Source of the DNA: Streptomyces acidiscabies
GTDB lineage: Bacteria; Actinomycetota; Actinomycetes; Streptomycetales; Streptomycetaceae
Assembly (NCBI RefSeq): GCF_020010905.1
Contig: NZ_JAGJBY010000001.1
Coordinates: forward strand, 3,988,001-4,052,000
Reading direction: 5' to 3'
Length of the DNA stretch: 64,000 nucleotides
Shown: piece by piece, positions 1 to 9,205 of the stretch
How the letters are laid out: each line of letters begins with the position of its first letter
How positions within the stretch are numbered: position 1 is the first letter of the stretch
Made by a program: the position numbers and the translations under genes
The notes under the pieces: generated by a model
Seen by the model: only the letters and a program-made list of their open reading frames with translations
Told to the model about the DNA's origin: nothing
Database searches by the model: none

Positions 1-476
1 ACCCGGCCATCGCGCAGGGGCTCGCCCGCGAGGTCGGTTCCGTCGAGACCGGCAAGCTCGCGGACCTCGTGCTGTGGGAGCCCGCGTTCTTCGGCGTGAA
101 GCCTCATCTCGTCGTCAAGGGCGGGCAGATCGCCTACGCGCAGATGGGTGACGCCAACGCGTCCATCCCGACGCCCCAGCCGATCCTGCCGCGCCCCATG
201 TACGGCGCGATCGGCCGCGCCCCCGCCGCCAACTCCTTCAACTTCGTCGCCCAGTTGGCCATCGACGACGGGCTCCCCGAGCGCCTCCAGCTCGGCAAGC
301 GGTTCGTCGCGATCGACTCCACGCGCGGCGTCACGAAGGCGGACATGCGGGAGAACGCCGCGCGCCCCGACGTCCGGGTCGACCCCGACAGCTTCGCCGT
401 CCACATCGACGGGGAACTGGTGGAGGCGACACCGGCCGCCGAACTGCCCATGGCGCAGCGGTACTTCCTGTTCTGA
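1..476 (+). CDS. ureC: Urease subunit alpha, C-terminal part (cut by window start)
   Basis: This is the catalytic subunit of nickel urease, which hydrolyses urea to ammonia and carbamate in the cytoplasm. Only about the last 157 residues are present; the reading frame is open from base 3, so the gene starts upstream. The visible part contains the conserved LWEPAFFGVKP segment, the MGDANASIPTPQP loop, and the usual C-terminal stretch that ends in RYFLF. The Ni-binding and carbamylated-lysine residues lie upstream of the window. The accessory genes ureF, ureG and ureD follow on the same strand, so this is the distal half of a standard actinobacterial ure operon. The family assignment is very secure. 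Confidence 0.96.
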   Translation, partial: PAIAQGLAREVGSVETGKLADLVLWEPAFFGVKPHLVVKGGQIAYAQMGDANASIPTPQPILPRPMYGAIGRAPAANSFNFVAQLAIDDGLPERLQLGKRFVAIDSTRGVTKADMRENAARPDVRVDPDSFAVHIDGELVEATPAAELPMAQRYFLF

Positions 477-516
477 CGGGTCCGAGAGGGCGAGGTTCTG
501 AGATGGCGGGCTACTG

Positions 517-1179
517 ATGTCCGGGGCGGCGTTGCTCGTCCTCGCCGACGGCCGCTTTCCCGCCGGGGGGCACGCGCACTCCGGCGGGGCGGAAGAGGCG
601 GTGCGGGCCGGGCGGATCACCGGAGTCGAGAGCTTGGAGGCGTTCTGCCGGGGGCGGTTGCATACGGCGGGGCTCGTCTCGGCGGCACTGGCCTCGGCCG
701 CCGCCGCCGGTGCCGACCCGGTGTGGCTGGACGCGCAGGCGGACGCGCGAACTCCCTCACCGGCGCTGCGGGTTGCCGCCCGCAAGCTGGGGAGGCAGTT
801 GATGCGGGCCGCGCGGGCGACCTGGCCGGGGCCCGAACTGGACGCGCTGGCGCGGGAGTTCCCCAAGGGGGCGCACCAGCCTGTGGTGTTGGGGGTGACG
901 GCACGCGCGGCGGGCCTGGGCCCCCGGGACGCCGCGTACTGCTCCGTGTACGAGAGCGTCAGCGGCCCGGCGACGGCCGTGGTCCGGCTGCTGAGCCTCG
1001 ACCCTTTCCAGGCGACGGGAGTTCTGGCGCGGCTGGCCCCGGAGATGGACCGGGTCGTGGACGCGGCGGTGACGGCGGGAACGGCGACACCCCCGCAACT
1101 CCCTGCGGCTTCGGCACCGTTGCTGGAACTGGCGGCGGAGGTGCACGCGGGGAGGCGGGGGAGGTTGTTCGCGTCGTGA
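517..1179 (+). CDS. ureF: Urease accessory protein UreF
   Basis: UreF is part of the UreD-UreF-UreG chaperone that delivers nickel to apo-urease, and it acts on the GTPase UreG. The 220-residue length is normal. The N-terminal motif ADGRFPAGGHAHSGG is the family's conserved LxDxxFPxGxxxHSxG region, and the protein is otherwise all-helical and rich in Ala/Leu. It starts at an ATG 40 bases after the ureC stop. The following gene, ureG, is separated by 214 bases that hold a copy of an intergenic repeat, so coupling with ureG may be weaker than inside the rest of the operon. Confidence 0.93.
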   Translation: MSGAALLVLADGRFPAGGHAHSGGAEEAVRAGRITGVESLEAFCRGRLHTAGLVSAALASAAAAGADPVWLDAQADARTPSPALRVAARKLGRQLMRAARATWPGPELDALAREFPKGAHQPVVLGVTARAAGLGPRDAAYCSVYESVSGPATAVVRLLSLDPFQATGVLARLAPEMDRVVDAAVTAGTATPPQLPAASAPLLELAAEVHAGRRGRLFAS

Positions 1180-1254
1180 AGTTCGGCGGGGGTGGGGTGA
1201 GGCGAGGCTTGGCGGCGCACACCTCACATCCCAACTAACGCCAACCACTCCCAC

Positions 1255-1330
1255 TTAGGGGCGCGGGGCTGTATCAATTTGCGGCTACCGCCGCGCGGGC
1301 GCGACCAGCCACAACGAACCCGCACCCGGC
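1255..1330 (+). repeat. Long-form 3'-end intergenic repeat, copy 1
   Basis: This copy begins TTAGGGGCGCGGGG and ends with the shared block GCGCGACCAGCCAC followed by GAACCCGCACCCGG. It carries an extra stem-loop (arms GCGG/CCGC) in the middle, which the short copies at 15652, 19613 and 24638 lack. It lies 75 bases after the ureF stop. Its closest relative in the window is the reverse-strand copy at 40989-41058, which also has the GCTGTATC insert. Confidence 0.8.
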
Positions 1331-1393
1331 ACCAAGCAACACTCCCCACCCCCGACCCCGCACCCTCCGCCCCCCGCACACCAGGAGCCACCC

Positions 1394-2058
<665 letters not shown>

Positions 2059-2071
<13 letters not shown>

Positions 2072-2817
2072 AGGCGACAGCCCGGCTGCGGGCCACCCTC
2101 GACGACCGGGGCGGAACCGTCCTGCCGGTGCTGGAGAGCGACGGCCCCTTGGCGCTGCGCCGCACCCGGAGTCACCACCCGGCCGAGGCAAGGGCGTTGC
2201 TCGTCGGCGCGATGAGCGGCCCCCTCGGCGGCGACCGCTTCCGCGTCGAGGCGGACGTAGACCCCGGCGCCCGCCTGACCGTCGGCTCCGCCGCCGCGAC
2301 GATCGCGCTGCCGGGCCAGCACAAGGGCGAGGCGCGGTACGACGTGCGCCTGAAGGTCGCCGAGGACGCCGAACTCCGCTGGCTCCCCGAGCCGTTGATC
2401 TCCGCGAACGGCAGCGACCTGTACGTCACGACCCGCATCGACGCCGCCCTCGGCGCCCGGCTCGTGTTCCGCGAGGAGCAGGTGCTCGGCCGCGCCGGTG
2501 AGGAACCCGGCCGCCTCACCAGCCGGTTGACGCTCAAGGTCGGTGAACGCACCGTCCTGGACCAGGAGTTGGCGTGCGGTCCGGGCGCGCCCGGCGGCTG
2601 GGACGGCCCGGCTGTCCTCGGCGGCCACCGCGCCGTCGGCCAACTCATCGTCGTACGCCCGGAGTTCGCGGACGACCCGGCGCCGGTGCGGGTGCTGGCG
2701 GACGGTGCCGCCAGTGTCGTACCGCTGAGCGGCCCGGCCGCTCTCGTGACCGCGCTCGCGCCCGACGGGCTCGTGTTGCGCAGGGTGCTGGATGAGGCGC
2801 TGGCCCAACTGGGGTGA
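2059..2817 (+). CDS. ureD: Urease accessory protein UreD
   Basis: UreD is the scaffold of the UreDFG urease activation complex. No ATG lies near the expected N-terminus. The GTG at 2059 (product begins MDGVKATARLRATLDD) overlaps the end of ureG by 13 bases and gives 252 residues, normal for actinobacterial UreD. Conserved stretches include VGSAAATIALPGQ, LRWLPEPLI and LVFREEQVLGRAGE. It is the last gene of the urease operon. The start is inferred; the same frame stays open far upstream through ureG, but that extension is a shadow frame. Confidence 0.92.
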
Positions 2818-2952
2818 GAGATCCGGCGAACGGACGTCGTCATCCGCTTATCGGATTGGCAAAGAACCGGTGCCGGGTCTGTTCACAAGAAACGCACAAC
2901 AGACAGGATCCCTCCCGTACTGACACGTCAACTTCGTACAGGGAGACCGCAT

Positions 2953-4545
2953 TTGAGACCCCACAGAAGAACCGCCGCGCTGGGTTCTGCCGGAGTGCTC
3001 GTCACGGCGACCCTGATAGCCGGGGCCGTCGCCGCCCCCACCGCGAGCGCCACCGGCGGCAGCGGCTACGGCCAGGGCCGTGAGTCCGTCGGCGTCGCGA
3101 TAGCCGCCGCACGGGCGGCGCAGGCCGGCATCGACTGGCAGGACTGCCCCACGAGTTGGGGCCTGGAGAAGCCGATCACCTGCGGCTATGTGAGCGTCCC
3201 GCTCGACTACGCGAAGCCGTACGGCAAGCAGATCAAGCTCGCCGTCGACCGCATCCGCAACACCGGGACCCCCGAGGAGCGCCAGGGCGCCCTCATCTAC
3301 AACCCCGGCGGCCCCGGCGCCTCCGGCCTGCGCTTCCCGCGCCGCGTCACCACCAAGGCCCCGGTGTGGGTCAACGCGTCCAAGGCGTACGACTTCGTGG
3401 GCTTCGACCCGCGCGGCGTCGGCAAGTCCGCGCCGATCTCCTGCATCGACCCGCAGGAGTACGTCAAGGCGCCCAAGATGGACCCGGTGCCCAGTTCCGA
3501 GGCCGACAAGCGCGCCCAGCGCAAGCTGGCCCGCGAGTACGCCGACGGGTGCGCCGAGCGCAGCGGCGAGATGCTGCCGCACCTCACCACCCCGAACTCC
3601 GCGCGCGACCTCGACGTCATCCGCGCCGCGCTCGGCGAGAAGAAGCTCAACTTCCTCGGCGCGTCCTACGGCACGTACCTCGGCGCCGTCTACAGCACCC
3701 TGTTCCCGACGCACGTGCGCCGCATGATCTTCGACAGCGTCGTCGACCCCTCGCGGGAGAAGATCTGGTACCAGGCCAACCTGGACCAGGACGTCGCCTT
3801 CGAGGGCCGCTGGAAGGACTGGCAGGACTGGGTCGCCGCCAACGACGCCGCGTACCACCTCGGCACCACGCGCGACCAGGTGCAGGCGAAGTGGCTGAAG
3901 CTGCGGGCCGACGCGGCACAGGCGCCCCTCGGCGGGGTCGTCGGACCGGCCGAGCTGATCGGGTTCTTCCAGACCGCGCCGTACTACGACTCGTCGTGGA
4001 TTCCCACCGCGACGGCTCTCAGCCAGTACTTCGCCGGGAACGTCCAGGCCGTCATCGACGCCGCCGCGCCCGACCTCTCCGACACGGCGGGCAACATCAC
4101 CGCCGAGAACGGCAACGCCGTCTACACGGCCGTCGAGTGCGCGGACGCCAAGTGGCCGACGTCGTGGAAGAAGTGGGACCGGGACAACACCCGGCTCCAC
4201 AAAGACTATCCCTTCCTGACCTGGGCGAACGCGTGGCTGAACCTGCCGTGCGCGACCTGGTCGGCCAAGCAGCAGACGCCGGTCGAGGTTCGGACGAACC
4301 GGGGCCTGCCGCAGACGCTCATCGTCCAGTCCGAGCGTGACGCCGCCACCCCGTACTCCGGCGCCGTCTCTCTCCACCAGCGCCTCAAGGGCTCCCGCCT
4401 CATCACCGAGAAGAACGCGGGCTCCCACGGTGTGACCGCGCTCGTCAACCCGTGCGTCAACCAGCGGGTCGACGCGTACCTCCTGCGCGGCACGCTCGAC
4501 GCCGCCGACGTGGCCTGCGGGCCGCACGCGACGCCGAAGCCGTAA
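2953..4545 (+). CDS. Secreted tripeptidyl aminopeptidase, alpha/beta hydrolase (SlpD/TAP family)
   Basis: This is an exported serine peptidase that removes tripeptides from the N-termini of proteins. The TTG start at 2953 is preceded by GGGAGA at good spacing. A Sec signal peptide covers about residues 1-33 (RRTAALG, a hydrophobic run, and a probable ASA cleavage site). The mature enzyme has the NPGGPGAS oxyanion-hole motif near residue 117, DPRGVGKS near 152, and the nucleophile elbow GASYGTYLG with Ser238. The catalytic His is probably in the GSHGVT segment near the C-terminus. At 530 residues it matches Streptomyces TAP/SlpD/SlpE proteins. It is monocistronic, with its own 135-base upstream region and a terminator behind it. 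Confidence 0.9.
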   Translation: MRPHRRTAALGSAGVLVTATLIAGAVAAPTASATGGSGYGQGRESVGVAIAAARAAQAGIDWQDCPTSWGLEKPITCGYVSVPLDYAKPYGKQIKLAVDRIRNTGTPEERQGALIYNPGGPGASGLRFPRRVTTKAPVWVNASKAYDFVGFDPRGVGKSAPISCIDPQEYVKAPKMDPVPSSEADKRAQRKLAREYADGCAERSGEMLPHLTTPNSARDLDVIRAALGEKKLNFLGASYGTYLGAVYSTLFPTHVRRMIFDSVVDPSREKIWYQANLDQDVAFEGRWKDWQDWVAANDAAYHLGTTRDQVQAKWLKLRADAAQAPLGGVVGPAELIGFFQTAPYYDSSWIPTATALSQYFAGNVQAVIDAAAPDLSDTAGNITAENGNAVYTAVECADAKWPTSWKKWDRDNTRLHKDYPFLTWANAWLNLPCATWSAKQQTPVEVRTNRGLPQTLIVQSERDAATPYSGAVSLHQRLKGSRLITEKNAGSHGVTALVNPCVNQRVDAYLLRGTLDAADVACGPHATPKP

Positions 4546-4557
4546 GCGTCTGTACGA

Positions 4558-4592
4558 GGGGACGGCCTCCGCCGGGGTCGTCCCCCCTTTGC
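4558..4592. terminator. Intrinsic terminator between convergent genes
   Basis: Arms GGGGACG (4558-4564) and CGTCCCC (4579-4585) form a hairpin followed by CCCTTT. It sits between the stop codons of the peptidase (plus strand) and the acyltransferase (minus strand), so it may serve both. Confidence 0.65.
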
Positions 4593-4605
4593 GTCCCCTT
4601 TTACG

Positions 4606-5307
4606 TCAACTCAGCGGCAGCCGGGGGAACTTCTGCGCCTCCGCCTTCGCGACGGCCGCGTACTGGTCGACGTACTCCTGACCCGACAGCTTGAGAATCT
4701 CGTACATGATTTCGTCCGTGATGGCCCGCAGGATCGCCTTCTCGTGCTCCATCCCGGCGTACCGCGAGAATTCGAGCGGCTTCCCGAACCGGATCGTCAC
4801 CGGGTGCAGACTTGGGAACCGCTGCCCCGGCGGCTGCGCCTCGAACGTCCCGATCATCGCGCACGGCACGACCGGCACCCCGGCGGTCAGCGCCATCACG
4901 GCGACCCCGACCTTGCCCTTGTACAGCTTCCCGTCGTGCGACCGGGTCCCCTCGGGATAGATCCCGAGCAACTCCTCCTTGCTCAGCACCCCGAGCCCTT
5001 CCCGGATGGCCGCCTGCCCCGCCTCCTTCCCCGACCGGTCCACGGGAATCTGCCCGGCACTGCGGAAGAACGCGGCCGTCAGCCGCCCCCGCACCCCGGG
5101 CCCGGTGAAGTACTCGGCCTTGGCGAGAAAGGTGATCCGCCGCTTGATGACGGCCGGCATCAGAAAATGATCGGCGAACGACAGATGATTCCCGGCGACG
5201 ATCGCGGCCCCGTCCTCCGGAACGTTCTCCAGCCCCTCGATCTTCGGCCGGAACAACACCCTCAACAACGGGCCCAGCAACACATGCTTCAACAACTGGT
5301 AGAACAA
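4606..5307 (-). CDS. 1-acyl-sn-glycerol-3-phosphate acyltransferase (LPLAT/PlsC family)
   Basis: The enzyme acylates lysophosphatidate at the inner membrane face to give phosphatidate for phospholipid synthesis. The 233-residue protein has the PlsC signature in order: GNHLSFADHF (the NHxxxxD catalytic motif), the FRSAGQIPVDR block, and IYPEGTRS (acyl-acceptor binding). No in-frame ATG is suitable; the TTG at 5307, preceded by GAGGAG, gives the N-terminus LFYQLLKHVLLGPLLRVLF, which looks like a membrane-associated helix. It is a PlsC-like paralogue, and the exact acyl acceptor cannot be told from sequence. Confidence 0.88.
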   Translation of the reverse strand: MFYQLLKHVLLGPLLRVLFRPKIEGLENVPEDGAAIVAGNHLSFADHFLMPAVIKRRITFLAKAEYFTGPGVRGRLTAAFFRSAGQIPVDRSGKEAGQAAIREGLGVLSKEELLGIYPEGTRSHDGKLYKGKVGVAVMALTAGVPVVPCAMIGTFEAQPPGQRFPSLHPVTIRFGKPLEFSRYAGMEHEKAILRAITDEIMYEILKLSGQEYVDQYAAVAKAEAQKFPRLPLS

Positions 5308-5411
5308 GGCCCGCTCCTCGCTCCGACATTCCGGCAGGTCAGCCGGGACATCAAGTGGGGTCAGTGTAGGCGGGCGGGGAACGCACGGGAACGGACCCGG
5401 CCGGAGCTTCC

Positions 5412-6461
5412 TCAGCCCTGCCCGTCGGCGTCTCCCGCGTCCCCGGTGACCCGGTACCGGTCCAGCGCCGACGCCCGCTCGTGGTACGGGATCCGCGACA
5501 GCCGCGACACCATCGCCCACATCTCCCGCTCGTCCGCGAGCTGCTGCGGAACCCTCAGCCCCAACGCCCCCGCGAGCGGCCTGCGTCCGGCGTTCACCAG
5601 CGCCCGCACCGACGCCGCCCACTCGTCCGTCGCCGTCACCGCCGACCGGTACCAGACCGGCAGCAGCACCCCGAGCACGCCCACCATGACCAGCAGCAAC
5701 GGCACGTCCGGCCGGTCGCCCGCCGCCAGCGCGAGCACCGCCAGCGCCATCACCGCCGCGTGCCCGAACAGGAGCGCCACGAAGAAGTCCACACTCGCGC
5801 GGGCGATCTCGGTCTGCCGGGTGAGCTGATCCGGTGCGCAGCCGGTGAGTTCGTTCCACAGGAGCTGTGTGTCCATCCGGTACCGGTCCGCCCCGTACTC
5901 CTCGAACCGCCGGATCGCGTTCCCGAGCCGGGTCGGCGCGATCTGGTCGTCGGCGATCGGATACCGCGCCAACCGCTCCTGCAACAGGGCCCGTTGAGCG
6001 GCGGTCCGGCGCCGGTCCCCGGGCACGGCCCGCGCGATCCCCGGATCCCCCAGCAGCCGCGCCAGCTCCCCGGCGTCCACCTCCGACAGCGACCCCCGCT
6101 CGTGCCGCCGCCGCTCCAGCCGCAGCACCGTCAGCCGCCCGGCCAACCGCTCCTTCGTACGACGGCTGCGCCGGCACCCGGCGTCGTACGCCCGCGCGGG
6201 CCACAGCAAGTACCCCTCCAGCAACCGGTACAGCGCGTTCTGGCACGCGTTCGCGGCGAGCCCGATCAGCAGGGAGCCGGTCAGCAGCAGAATCCCGGTG
6301 TGCCCGGACCCGATGTCCCGCACACGGTCGAACGGCCCCAGCCCACGCAGGCTCGGCGCGACGGCGAACATCAGCACCGCGAGGTTCAGCGCGGTGGGGA
6401 GGATCCAGCCGACGAGCAGCGTCCAGGCCCCACCCAGCGCGCCTTTCGCTATGTCACCCAT
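5412..6461 (-). CDS. Unrecognised multi-pass membrane protein
   Basis: I do not recognise a family for this 349-residue protein. The visible architecture is two hydrophobic segments near the N-terminus (about residues 10-37 and 55-75), a long charged cytosolic stretch rich in Arg and Leu (about 85-220), and a second hydrophobic pair near 228-265. The tail is hydrophilic. It starts with an ATG and overlaps the end of the upstream gene (6454-6996) by 8 bases, so the two are probably translated together. The conserved layout, not any motif, supports it as a real gene. Confidence 0.72.
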   Translation of the reverse strand: MGDIAKGALGGAWTLLVGWILPTALNLAVLMFAVAPSLRGLGPFDRVRDIGSGHTGILLLTGSLLIGLAANACQNALYRLLEGYLLWPARAYDAGCRRSRRTKERLAGRLTVLRLERRRHERGSLSEVDAGELARLLGDPGIARAVPGDRRRTAAQRALLQERLARYPIADDQIAPTRLGNAIRRFEEYGADRYRMDTQLLWNELTGCAPDQLTRQTEIARASVDFFVALLFGHAAVMALAVLALAAGDRPDVPLLLVMVGVLGVLLPVWYRSAVTATDEWAASVRALVNAGRRPLAGALGLRVPQQLADEREMWAMVSRLSRIPYHERASALDRYRVTGDAGDADGQG

Positions 6462-6996
6462 CTACCGGGTCGGGCCATTCGTCGTCGTCGGAACCGGTGC
6501 CGGGGCCGGGCGGGGTGTGCTTGGCGGGGGTGCCGGGGTGGGTGCCGTAAACGGCGCCTTGCGGTGGGGCGGGCATGTGGTAATCGCGGACGACGATGTC
6601 CTCGTCGGACTCGGCGTCGGGCTCGGCGTACTCCGCGAGCAGTTCGGCCAGCCGCAGGGCCGAGGAGAACAGGGGAGCGATCGAGGAACGCATGAGGTGC
6701 GAGTGGAGCAACCGGGCCAGGGGGAGCGGCAGTTCCCCGGCGTGCTCGACCTGCGACTCGGCCCTGGCCAGGATCCCGTCGAGGGAGGAGTCCAGGACGT
6801 CCGGCCGTACGCGGGTCAGGTCCTCGCGCACCTCGTGGACCGCCCGCAACAGCCCTTCCGTAGGCCCCTCCGGGCTCATTGGCCCCACGGTGACGGACGA
6901 GTGGCCCCCCACCGCGATGGGGCCTGACGACACCTGGTCGGTGGAGACCTGCCTGTCACCGCCCCCGTCCTCGAACTCTTCCGGATCGCTGGGCAC
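6454..6996 (-). CDS. Unrecognised small acidic soluble protein
   Basis: This 180-residue protein has no family I recognise. Its ends are low-complexity: an acidic Asp/Glu/Gly-rich N-terminus (PSDPEEFEDGGGD) and a Pro/Gly/Asp-rich C-terminus. The middle (about residues 40-130) is predicted helical with regular Leu spacing (LLRAVHEVREDL, LPLARLLHSHLM). No membrane segment or signal peptide is visible. It overlaps the downstream membrane protein gene by 8 bases, so the pair probably forms one transcription unit, perhaps a membrane protein with a cytosolic partner. That last point is inference. Confidence 0.65.
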   Translation of the reverse strand: MPSDPEEFEDGGGDRQVSTDQVSSGPIAVGGHSSVTVGPMSPEGPTEGLLRAVHEVREDLTRVRPDVLDSSLDGILARAESQVEHAGELPLPLARLLHSHLMRSSIAPLFSSALRLAELLAEYAEPDAESDEDIVVRDYHMPAPPQGAVYGTHPGTPAKHTPPGPGTGSDDDEWPDPVDG

Positions 6997-7063
6997 CTGG
7001 GTTCCCCCTGCTCGCTGGACCTGTCACCGCGGCTCCAAGAGTAGGGGGAACCCGGCCCGCAAT

Positions 7064-8281
7064 TCAGCTCAGCACCCTCCCCAACACCCCGATCGCCGAC
7101 CGCAGTTCCTCCTCCGTGATGCACAGCGGCGGGGCGATGCGGATCGTCGAGCCGTGGGTGTCCTTGGCCAGGACGCCCTCCCGCATGAGCCGTTCGCTGA
7201 TCTCGCGGCCGGTGCCGAGCGCCGGGTCCACGTCGACGCCCGCCCACAGGCCCCGGGAGCGGAAGGAGACGACTCCGTGGCCCACCAGGTCGGTGAGGCC
7301 CTCGTGCAGGACCGTCCCCAACTCCGCGGCCCGGCGCTGGAATTCGCCCGTCTCCAGGAGGTCGATCACCGCCGTGCCGACCGCCGCCGCGAGCGGGTTG
7401 CCGCCGAACGTGGAGCCATGCTCGCCGGGGTGCAGGACGCCCAGGACCTCGCGGCGGCCCACGACCGCCGAGACCGGCACGATGCCGCCGCCCAGCGCCT
7501 TGCCCAGCAGCACGGCGTCCGGCACGACCCCTTCGTGCTGGACCGCGAGCGTGTGCCCCGTCCGCCCCAGCCCCGACTGGATCTCGTCGGCGATGAAGAG
7601 ACACCCGGCGCGGAGGGTCAACTCCCGCACGCCGGACAGGTATCCGGCGTCGGGAATCAGGACCCCGGCCTCACCCTGGATGGGCTCGATCAGCACCGCC
7701 GCCGTCGTCTCGTCGATCGCCGCCTCCAGCGCCGCGAGGTCGTTGTACGGCACGATCCGGAACCCCGGCGTGAACGGCCCGAAGCCGCTGCGCGCCGACT
7801 CGTCCGTGGAGAAGCTGACGATGGTCGTCGTACGCCCGTGGAAGTTGTCGGCGGCGACGACGATGGTGGCCCGGTCGGCGGGGACGCCCTTCACGTCGTA
7901 CGCCCACTTGCGGGCGAGCTTGATGCCGCTCTCCACGGCCTCCGCGCCCGTGTTCATCGGCAGCATCATGTCGTAGCCGGTCAACGCGGTCAGCCGCTCG
8001 GCGAATTCGGCGAGGCGGTCGTTGTGGAAGGCGCGGGAGGTGAGCGTCAGGCGGTCGAGCTGGCGGTGGGCCGCCTCGATCAGCGCCGGGTGGCGGTGGC
8101 CGAAGTTCAGGGCCGAGTACCCGGCGAGCATGTCGAGGTAGCGGCGGCCGTCGACGTCCTCGACCCAGGCGCCCTCCGCGCGGGCGACGACGACCGGCAG
8201 GGGGTGGTAGTTGTGCGCGAGGACCGGCTCCTCGGCGTCGATCAGCTCGGCAGAGGTACGCAGCTCGGACATGGTCGTCAT
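7064..8281 (-). CDS. rocD: Ornithine aminotransferase (class III PLP transaminase)
   Basis: RocD converts ornithine and 2-oxoglutarate to glutamate-5-semialdehyde and glutamate in arginine breakdown. The 405-residue protein has class III aminotransferase hallmarks: MNTGAEAVES phosphate-binding region, the NFHGRT segment, FIADEIQSGLGRTG (cofactor Asp) and LLGKALGGG, in which the Lys forms the internal aldimine. HGSTFGGNPLA lies downstream. The ATG at 8281 shares one base with the stop codon of ddaH (TGATG), with GGAG just upstream. This coupling with an arginine-derivative hydrolase supports a catabolic ornithine role over other class III activities. Confidence 0.92.
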   Translation of the reverse strand: MTTMSELRTSAELIDAEEPVLAHNYHPLPVVVARAEGAWVEDVDGRRYLDMLAGYSALNFGHRHPALIEAAHRQLDRLTLTSRAFHNDRLAEFAERLTALTGYDMMLPMNTGAEAVESGIKLARKWAYDVKGVPADRATIVVAADNFHGRTTTIVSFSTDESARSGFGPFTPGFRIVPYNDLAALEAAIDETTAAVLIEPIQGEAGVLIPDAGYLSGVRELTLRAGCLFIADEIQSGLGRTGHTLAVQHEGVVPDAVLLGKALGGGIVPVSAVVGRREVLGVLHPGEHGSTFGGNPLAAAVGTAVIDLLETGEFQRRAAELGTVLHEGLTDLVGHGVVSFRSRGLWAGVDVDPALGTGREISERLMREGVLAKDTHGSTIRIAPPLCITEEELRSAIGVLGRVLS

Positions 8282-9090
8282 CAGCGGATCTCCTGGGTGC
8301 AGCACTTGATGCCACCGCCGGCCTTGTGGAACTCGGAGAGGTCGACGGGGACGGGGACATAGCCGTGGTCGGCGAGCCGGGCGGCGAGCGCCTCGGCGCG
8401 CGGGGCGATGAAGACGTTGCGGCCGTCGGAGACGGAGTTGAGGCCGAAGGCGAGCGCGTCGTCGCGGGTGGCGAGGACGGCGTCCGGGTAGAGGGCGGCG
8501 AGCACCTCGCGGCTGCCCGGCGAGAACGCCTCCGGGAAGTACGCGATGTTGTCGTCGTCCAGGACGAACAGGGCGGTGTCGAGGTGGTAGAAGTACGGGT
8601 CGGTCAGCGTCAGCGCGATCACCGGCCGCCCGAAGAACTCCTGCGCCTCGCGGTGCGCCTCCCGCGTCGTGCGGAACCCCGTCCCGGCGAGCAGGTAGCG
8701 GCCGGTCCAGACGAGGTCGCCCTCGCCCTCGACGACGTGCTCCGGACGCCGTACGTCGTACCCGGCGCTCGTGAACCAGGTGTCGTAGTGGACGGACTCG
8801 GGGCGCCGCTCGGGCGCGTGGAAGAGGGCGCCGAGGACCCGGCCGTCGACGACGACCGCGGAGTTCGCCGCGAACACCATGTCGGGCAGGCCGGGCGCGG
8901 GCTCGACGGAGTCGACGGTGTGGCCGTGGGAACGGTACGCGCGGATCAGCGACTGCCACTGCTCCTGCGCGAGATCGACGTCGACGGGTTTGTCGGGGTT
9001 CATCCAGGGATTGATCGCGTACTGCACGGCGAAGTGCCGGGGTTCGCAGACGAGGAACCGCCGGGAGCGCGGCACACGGGAGTCGGGCAC
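8281..9090 (-). CDS. ddaH: Dimethylargininase / arginine deiminase-family hydrolase
   Basis: This belongs to the amidinotransferase/DDAH fold and hydrolyses N-omega-methylarginine, or possibly free arginine, to citrulline and an amine. The 269-residue protein shows the catalytic parts in order: PDMVFAAN near residue 69, the acidic EGEGDLVW (121-128), the His of YFYHLDTAL (His169), and the nucleophile Cys in GGGIKCCTQE (Cys263/264). The length matches DDAH rather than the longer arginine deiminase. It is the promoter-proximal gene of the ddaH-rocD unit, with an Lrp-type regulator and a palindromic operator candidate upstream. The exact substrate is not certain. Confidence 0.88.
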   Translation of the reverse strand: MPDSRVPRSRRFLVCEPRHFAVQYAINPWMNPDKPVDVDLAQEQWQSLIRAYRSHGHTVDSVEPAPGLPDMVFAANSAVVVDGRVLGALFHAPERRPESVHYDTWFTSAGYDVRRPEHVVEGEGDLVWTGRYLLAGTGFRTTREAHREAQEFFGRPVIALTLTDPYFYHLDTALFVLDDDNIAYFPEAFSPGSREVLAALYPDAVLATRDDALAFGLNSVSDGRNVFIAPRAEALAARLADHGYVPVPVDLSEFHKAGGGIKCCTQEIR

Positions 9091-9160
9091 AGAGGGGTTC
9101 CTCCGCTTTTCCAGTGAAACCTACGGGATGTGATCAACGGTAGGAACTCACCGGTACGAG

Positions 9161-9186
9161 CGACAAGCAACCGACGTTGCGTGTCG
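9161..9186. promoter_or_regulatory. Candidate Lrp/AsnC operator upstream of ddaH
   Basis: Arms CGACAAGCAAC (9161-9171) and GTTGCGTGTCG (9176-9186) are inverted repeats with one mismatch around a 4-base centre. The site lies 71-96 bases upstream of the ddaH start and just past the 3' end of the Lrp-type gene. A second, weaker inverted repeat (ACGCA at 9187-9191, TGCGT at 9199-9203) adjoins it. Lrp proteins often bind such spaced dyads; the link to this regulator is inference from position. Confidence 0.5.
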
Positions 9187-9205
9187 ACGCACGATCGCTG
9201 CGTGT

